Source of the DNA: Priestia megaterium
GTDB lineage: Bacteria > Bacillota > Bacilli > Bacillales > Bacillaceae_H
DNA: 64,000 nt
Assembly: GCF_023824195.1 (NCBI RefSeq)
Contig: NZ_CP085449.1
Coordinates: 1 to 64,000 of the forward strand
Direction of reading: 5' to 3'
The notes below the pieces were generated by a model, which saw only the letters and a list, made by a program, of their open reading frames with translations, was not told where the DNA came from and ran no database searches. This document shows, in pieces, positions 59,790 through 64,000 of the stretch (within the stretch, counting starts at the first letter, position 1; each line of letters opens with the position of its first letter). The position numbers and the translations under genes were made by a program.

Positions 59790-61199
59790 TCAACTGTTAG
59801 GGAGATATCCACTAAATATAGCTCCATTAGGATGATTATTTTTTACTATTAAGTCTCCTCCATGTATTTTAAAAGCATGTTTAGCAATTGTTAATCCAAG
59901 TCCAGTTCCACCTGTCTGACGATTTCTGGAGTATTCTCCCCGATATAATGGTTTAAATATGTGCGGTAATATTTCTTCAGGTATGCCTTCTCCACCATCT
60001 TTTATAGTAATGATTATTTCTTTTTCTGTATTTTCTAAGATTATATCTATTGAGCCACCTGTAGGTGTATATCGAATTGCGTTACTCACTATATTATCTA
60101 TAGATCTCGTCAATAAAGGCGCATTACCTTGTAAAGTGAGAGACTTCTCTGGCATCTCTAAAGACAAACTTATGTTTTTTTGACGGCACGCTAAATCGTA
60201 GCCCTCAACTATATTTTGGACTAAACTTTTAATTTCAATAGGATGAAATTCTGGCTGAGTTCCTAAATAATCAAGCTTTACATATTCGAATAAATTAGAA
60301 ACTAGTTCTTCTAACAAGTTTGCTTTATTTCTACAAACCCTAATATATTTTTTTTGTTTTTCTGGGCTATTTGCTATCCCCTTTTCTAACCCCTCTAAAT
60401 ATCCTCTTATCGAAAATAAGGGTGTTCGTAGGTCATGGACAATTGAAGCAACAAACATTTTTCTATCTTCTTCCATTTGGGCTTTCGAAGCTAACAACTC
60501 ATGTAGCTCTTGTTGCATAAATTTAAAACCATCCGATACTGCATTGATTTCTTTAACTGATGAAGAAGGCAAAACAGATGTAAATTCATTACGAGAAAGT
60601 GACAAAGCTGCACGCTCCAATAACTTAAGAGGACGTATTATCATTTTATGGGTGATAATAACACAAAATAATAACACAAGAAAGAATAAGGATATCCAAA
60701 CAATAACTCCACCCCATTGCTTTAAAAATGCATTTTTAGGTTTATTAATCTCTTCCCCAACAGCAGGGGGAGTATACTTTATAAAAGCAGTCCCAGTAGC
60801 CTTTCCTTCTTTATAAATTGTTTGTTTTTCAAAAGCCGATTTAGATAACCCAATGCTGTAGTTTCCTTTTTGATGAATAGTTTCGCCTGAAGCTCCATTT
60901 GTACTTGTGAATACTATTTGGTCATTAGAATCTACTAAAATAATTTCTATTCCTTTATTATGTAAATCTTTTATTATATTATTTTTCCATTTTGAACTTC
61001 CCCATAATTCAGGCTTCAGAAGAATAGATTTTTCTATCCATCCCTGTACGTTATTTTCTCCCACCTGATTATTTTCATAAGAATCGCTAGAATACCGATT
61101 ATACATGTGCGATATAAATTTAGTTCCTAAGAAAGGTACCAGTGTAAGTAATAATAAAATAATGATGACCCACTGACGTATAGAGAGTTTACTGATCAT
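59790..61199 (-). CDS. Sensor histidine kinase (HAMP-HisKA-HATPase)
   Basis: 469 residues. TM1 WVIIILLLLTLVPFLGTKF, an extracellular domain to about 165, TM2 VIVWISLFFLVLLFCVII, HAMP, HisKA with FVASIVHDLRTPLFSIRGYL, then N box SIDNIVSNAIRYTP, G1 DGGEGIPEEI and G2 GGTGLGLTIAK. Overlaps the response-regulator gene by 11 bp. Together they lie divergent from the ABC transporter, which they probably control in response to a peptide or envelope signal. Confidence 0.92.
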   Translation of the reverse strand: MISKLSIRQWVIIILLLLTLVPFLGTKFISHMYNRYSSDSYENNQVGENNVQGWIEKSILLKPELWGSSKWKNNIIKDLHNKGIEIILVDSNDQIVFTSTNGASGETIHQKGNYSIGLSKSAFEKQTIYKEGKATGTAFIKYTPPAVGEEINKPKNAFLKQWGGVIVWISLFFLVLLFCVIITHKMIIRPLKLLERAALSLSRNEFTSVLPSSSVKEINAVSDGFKFMQQELHELLASKAQMEEDRKMFVASIVHDLRTPLFSIRGYLEGLEKGIANSPEKQKKYIRVCRNKANLLEELVSNLFEYVKLDYLGTQPEFHPIEIKSLVQNIVEGYDLACRQKNISLSLEMPEKSLTLQGNAPLLTRSIDNIVSNAIRYTPTGGSIDIILENTEKEIIITIKDGGEGIPEEILPHIFKPLYRGEYSRNRQTGGTGLGLTIAKHAFKIHGGDLIVKNNHPNGAIFSGYLPNS

Positions 61200-61893
61200 G
61201 CCTTAATCCCTCAAACTTATAACCCACTCCCCAAACAGTTTGAATCCACTCAGGGTGTGCTGGACAATCTTCTATTTTATCTCGAATTCGGGCAATAAAC
61301 ACTCTAACAGAATGTGAATCACTATAATCCTCTCCCCACACCTTATTAATAAGCTGCTCATGAGTAAATACTTGCTTGGGATGTATAGCCAAAAGCTCTA
61401 AAATATCGTATTCTCTAGATGTTAAAGAAACTTGTTTGTCTCCTTTCCATACTTCACGAGCTTTCATATCAATTTTCAAATTTCCAAAATCGAGAATGTT
61501 CGTTGAATGATTTACTTTTACCTGTTGCACATCAAATCTTCTACGAACTGCTTTAATCCGGGCAATGATCTCTCCTGGAGTAGCTGATTTTACAATATAA
61601 TCATCTGCTCCAAGATTTAGCCCTCTAATTTTATCAATATCATCTTGTTTTGCACTTAAAAACAAAATAGGTACGTTACTAATTTTTCGTATTTCTTTAC
61701 ATACAGTAAATCCATCTATATTTGGCATCATAATATCGAGTAAGATACAATCGATTTTTTTAGATGCTATGACGTCTAAAGCTTCTTTACCGTTATATGC
61801 AGTACGCACTTTATAACCATCTATCTCCAAAAAATCTTTTAATAAATCAACAATCTCTATCTCATCATCTGTAATTAGAATTGTTTCTTGCAT
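61189..61893 (-). CDS. OmpR/PhoB-family response regulator
   Basis: 234 residues. Receiver domain with ITDDEIEIVD, phospho-acceptor in CILLDIMMPNIDG and FLSAKQDDIDKIRG. Winged helix with LTSREYDILELLAIHPKQVF then SVRVFIARIRDKIEDCPAHP and TVWGVGYKF. GGAAGGAAGTG precedes ATG 61893. Partner of the adjacent kinase. Probable activator of the divergent ABC operon. Confidence 0.93.
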   Translation of the reverse strand: MQETILITDDEIEIVDLLKDFLEIDGYKVRTAYNGKEALDVIASKKIDCILLDIMMPNIDGFTVCKEIRKISNVPILFLSAKQDDIDKIRGLNLGADDYIVKSATPGEIIARIKAVRRRFDVQQVKVNHSTNILDFGNLKIDMKAREVWKGDKQVSLTSREYDILELLAIHPKQVFTHEQLINKVWGEDYSDSHSVRVFIARIRDKIEDCPAHPEWIQTVWGVGYKFEGLRHDQ

Positions 61894-62065
61894 AGCTTCA
61901 CTTCCTTCCTCTACTTATTTTCCATATAGTATATATTAAGCTAAAAAAAGTAATTTTTTAATATGTTTGATAAAAATTTGATACTTTATTTACATTTTAT
62001 TGATATTTTCATGACAATTTATTTAGTTTTCTCTTATACAATGACGTTAACTTAAATAAGGAGAG
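61894..62065. promoter_or_regulatory. Divergent promoter region, regulator pair / ABC transporter
   Basis: AT-rich 170-bp divergent region. A possible promoter for the ABC genes is ATGACA ... TATACA with an 18-bp spacer (about 62010-62040). Repeated ATTTTATTGATATTTT/TTTAATATG words may serve the response regulator, but I cannot define an operator with confidence. Confidence 0.4.
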
Positions 62066-62074
62066 ATGCTAGCC

Positions 62075-62830
62075 ATGTCATTTGTATTAGAAGCACAATC
62101 AATAAACAAGATATATGGAACGCAGGATAATCAATTTTATGCGTTAAAAAATATTCATTTACAGGTCCAAAAGGGTGAGTTTCTGGCAATTATGGGGGCA
62201 AGTGGATCCGGAAAATCTACTTTATTGAATGTCTTATCCGGATTAGATAAGCCTACTTCTGGAAAGGTCATTCTAGATAATATTGATATTACCAAAGCTA
62301 GAGATGCAGCCCTAACAAAAATACGCTCTGAAAATATAGGGTTTATATTTCAATTCTTTAACTTACTTTCTATTTTGACAGCAGAGGAAAATGTTTTGTT
62401 ACCTCTACTTCTTTCTAAAAGAAATAAAAATGGATTAAAAGAGAAAGCAAAAGAGCTTTTAAATCTATTAGGAATAGGACATCTACACTCTACTCATCCA
62501 CCTAATATGTCTGGTGGACAACAACAGCGTGTAGCCATTGCAAGAGCATTAATTACAGATCCAAAAATTATACTTGCTGATGAACCCACAGGAAGCTTAG
62601 ATTCAAAGACAAGTAAAGAAATACTAGGAATTTTACGCTATTTCTGTGACACTTTGCACCACTCTATGGTTATGGTAACCCATGATGCAAACGTAGCTTC
62701 TTATGCACATCGCATTGTCTTCATGGAAGATGGGCAATTAGTTGATGAACTTAAATTAAAAGACAAACAAAGAGATCGTAAGCAAGTTATTACGGAGATT
62801 ACAAATAGAATTGAAGGAGTTCTATCATGA
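62075..62830 (+). CDS. ABC transporter ATP-binding protein (MacB/LolD type)
   Basis: 251 residues from ATG 62075 (AAGGAG 11 bp upstream). Walker [14 protein letters not shown]-loop [18 protein letters not shown], signature [15 protein letters not shown], Walker [14 protein letters not shown]-loop MVTHD. The EENV and DEPTGSLD forms are typical of MacB/LolD/BceA-like exporters. Couples by 4-bp overlap to an FtsX-like permease and probably exports or detaches peptides at the membrane. Confidence 0.95.
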   Translation: MSFVLEAQSINKIYGTQDNQFYALKNIHLQVQKGEFLAIMGASGSGKSTLLNVLSGLDKPTSGKVILDNIDITKARDAALTKIRSENIGFIFQFFNLLSILTAEENVLLPLLLSKRNKNGLKEKAKELLNLLGIGHLHSTHPPNMSGGQQQRVAIARALITDPKIILADEPTGSLDSKTSKEILGILRYFCDTLHHSMVMVTHDANVASYAHRIVFMEDGQLVDELKLKDKQRDRKQVITEITNRIEGVLS

Positions 62831-64000
62831 AGATATCAAGTATCTCTTGGAAATTCTTTGTCTCTAAAAAAGGAAGAAGTTTCTTTTCTGTTTTAGGTAT
62901 ATCTTTAGGGATTATGATGTTAATTATTTCTCAAATCCTTCTTTTCACTGTAGAAAAGTCTAATGAAGAATCAGTAAAGCAGAAGTATGGCGATTATGAT
63001 ATGCTAGCTGGTTATCAAACAAGTAAAGATCACTTGTCAAATGAGGATATTTCTTTTATAAATAAAATTCCTGGAGTCAAAAAAAGTAGTCCTCTACTGT
63101 ATCCTTATTTAGGAAATAAGGATACACATTCCGAACTCTTAGGAATGCCTATGTATGTTGGATTAAAAAATGATTCTCTATCTAAACAACATCCTTTTTC
63201 GAACATAGGAAAAGGTCATTTTCCACAAGAAAATGAAGTAGTATTACCTGTACGCTATGTGAAATCACATGGACTTAAAATAGGATCCACTATTGAAATG
63301 TCTTTCCCTCCCAACGGAAAGAAAAAGGTCAAAATCTCTGGCACTTTTAATGAAACAGAAAAATTAGATTATATAGCTTTATTTAATTACAGATGGTTAA
63401 GTCAAGTCACCTCTCATGAAAATAAAACGACTGTAGTCATGTTGAAACTTTCCAGCCGTTCTTATGTGGAAAATGTTTCAGAAAGTCTCAAAGAAAAATT
63501 CTCGAATATATATATTGATGGACGTAAAGAGATGGATAAAGAAAAAGAAAATATTGGGGGATTAAAACCATTTATCCACATCCTTACATTTGGATCCATA
63601 ATTGGAAGTATATTAATTGTAATTAGCACATTACAGATGGCTATACAAGAAAGACAAAGAGACCTTGCAACCTTAAGGTTATTAGGAGCCAAAAAAATTC
63701 AGATTTTCACACTAATATTAGTGGAATCACTAATCATTGGTATTTTAGCTTCCATAGTAAGCCTAGGATTAGGCACACAAATCGCATTTTTATCCAAAAA
63801 TTTTGTCCAACACCTAATGAATGTACAAATAGCTGAGGTTATTATTCCTTGGAAATCTGTTATTATAAGTGCAATTATAGGAGTAGTTTTAACAATCCTA
63901 TCAGGGGTCATTCCAGCTTATAATGCAATGAAACTCCCACCAATTGCAGCCTACCGTCAGAGTTCGCAAGGGTTACAAAAGTTAAATCCCTTAATTACAA
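62827..64000 (+). CDS. FtsX-like ABC permease (cut by window end)
   Basis: Begins at ATG 62827, overlapping the ATPase stop, and stays open to the last base (391 codons). MacB-like layout: TM1 SFFSVLGISLGIMMLIISQI, an extracellular MacB-PCD domain to about residue 245, then FtsX helices FIHILTFGSIIGSILIVIS, TLILVESLIIGILASIVSL and VIISAIIGVVLTILSGVIPA ending YNAMKLPPIAAYR. About 20 more residues visible after the third FtsX helix suggest that the stop, or a second permease half, lies just outside. Confidence 0.9.
   Translation, partial: MKISSISWKFFVSKKGRSFFSVLGISLGIMMLIISQILLFTVEKSNEESVKQKYGDYDMLAGYQTSKDHLSNEDISFINKIPGVKKSSPLLYPYLGNKDTHSELLGMPMYVGLKNDSLSKQHPFSNIGKGHFPQENEVVLPVRYVKSHGLKIGSTIEMSFPPNGKKKVKISGTFNETEKLDYIALFNYRWLSQVTSHENKTTVVMLKLSSRSYVENVSESLKEKFSNIYIDGRKEMDKEKENIGGLKPFIHILTFGSIIGSILIVISTLQMAIQERQRDLATLRLLGAKKIQIFTLILVESLIIGILASIVSLGLGTQIAFLSKNFVQHLMNVQIAEVIIPWKSVIISAIIGVVLTILSGVIPAYNAMKLPPIAAYRQSSQGLQKLNPLIT

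Overview
The window looks like part of a large plasmid (or plasmid-like replicon) of a spore-forming Bacillaceae bacterium. Priestia (Bacillus) megaterium or a close relative is my best guess. DNA is AT-rich, with AGGAGG-type ribosome sites and occasional TTG/GTG starts. Genes with Bacillus signatures include KimA with a ydaO-type c-di-AMP leader, a Spo0E-like phosphatase, a YhcN/YlaJ lipoprotein and DUF3189. No rRNA, tRNA or CRISPR array was seen.

Layout. 1-8.5 kb is plasmid maintenance. It holds a LytTR response regulator, a broken pyridoxamine-oxidase-like gene, a 0.8-kb segment bounded by a perfect 26-bp inverted repeat and carrying two iteron families (candidate origin), a winged-helix Rep-like protein, a protein joining an SSB-like domain to a ParB-like domain, a GIY-YIG-like protein, and a MerR/RacA-like partition protein next to inverted ATAACGC repeats (candidate centromere). 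18.5-27 kb holds a Spo0E-like gene, a replication-relaxation protein, an FtsK-like ATPase, small membrane proteins, an alkaline phosphatase with Pho boxes, lipoproteins, and a tandem pair of Gly/Cys-rich small proteins. 57.7-64 kb holds an agrBDC quorum-sensing operon (its peptide uses Ser instead of Cys), then a sensor kinase/OmpR regulator pair divergent from an ABC transporter that runs off the end.

The most notable structure lies at 8.7-18 kb and 27-57.5 kb. Small, unrelated, self-contained gene units are separated by a 28-bp sequence that reads as a chromosomal dif site: an 11-bp XerC-type half, a 6-bp variable centre, and an 11-bp XerD-type half TTATG(T/G)(T/A)AACT. I count 21 copies. 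All are on the minus strand from 8.7 to 18.1 kb and all on the plus strand from 27.6 to 57.5 kb. Units between neighbouring sites include a VOC protein of clearly higher GC, MerR plus a CMD-family enzyme, KimA with its riboswitch, single membrane proteins, a methyltransferase, HxlR plus an oxidoreductase, SRPBCC-EVE-MarR, single lipoproteins, and PadR plus HAAS. This looks like a Gram-positive, head-to-tail counterpart of the pdif modules known from Acinetobacter plasmids. No recombinase gene lies in the window, so the host XerC/XerD (CodV/RipX) would be the inferred enzymes.

Group II introns exploit the same sites. Two introns (2,349 and 777 bp) and one 86-nt relic all sit at the same position inside the XerD half (TTATG^). 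Longer repeats (a roughly 90-bp hairpin element, terminators, a TTGAG...CTCAA tail) accompany many sites.

Several genes are broken by single-base changes, many of them one base short in a homopolymer run. These may be pseudogenes or long-read assembly errors. About 3.8 kb (36.4-40.1 kb) has no recognisable gene.
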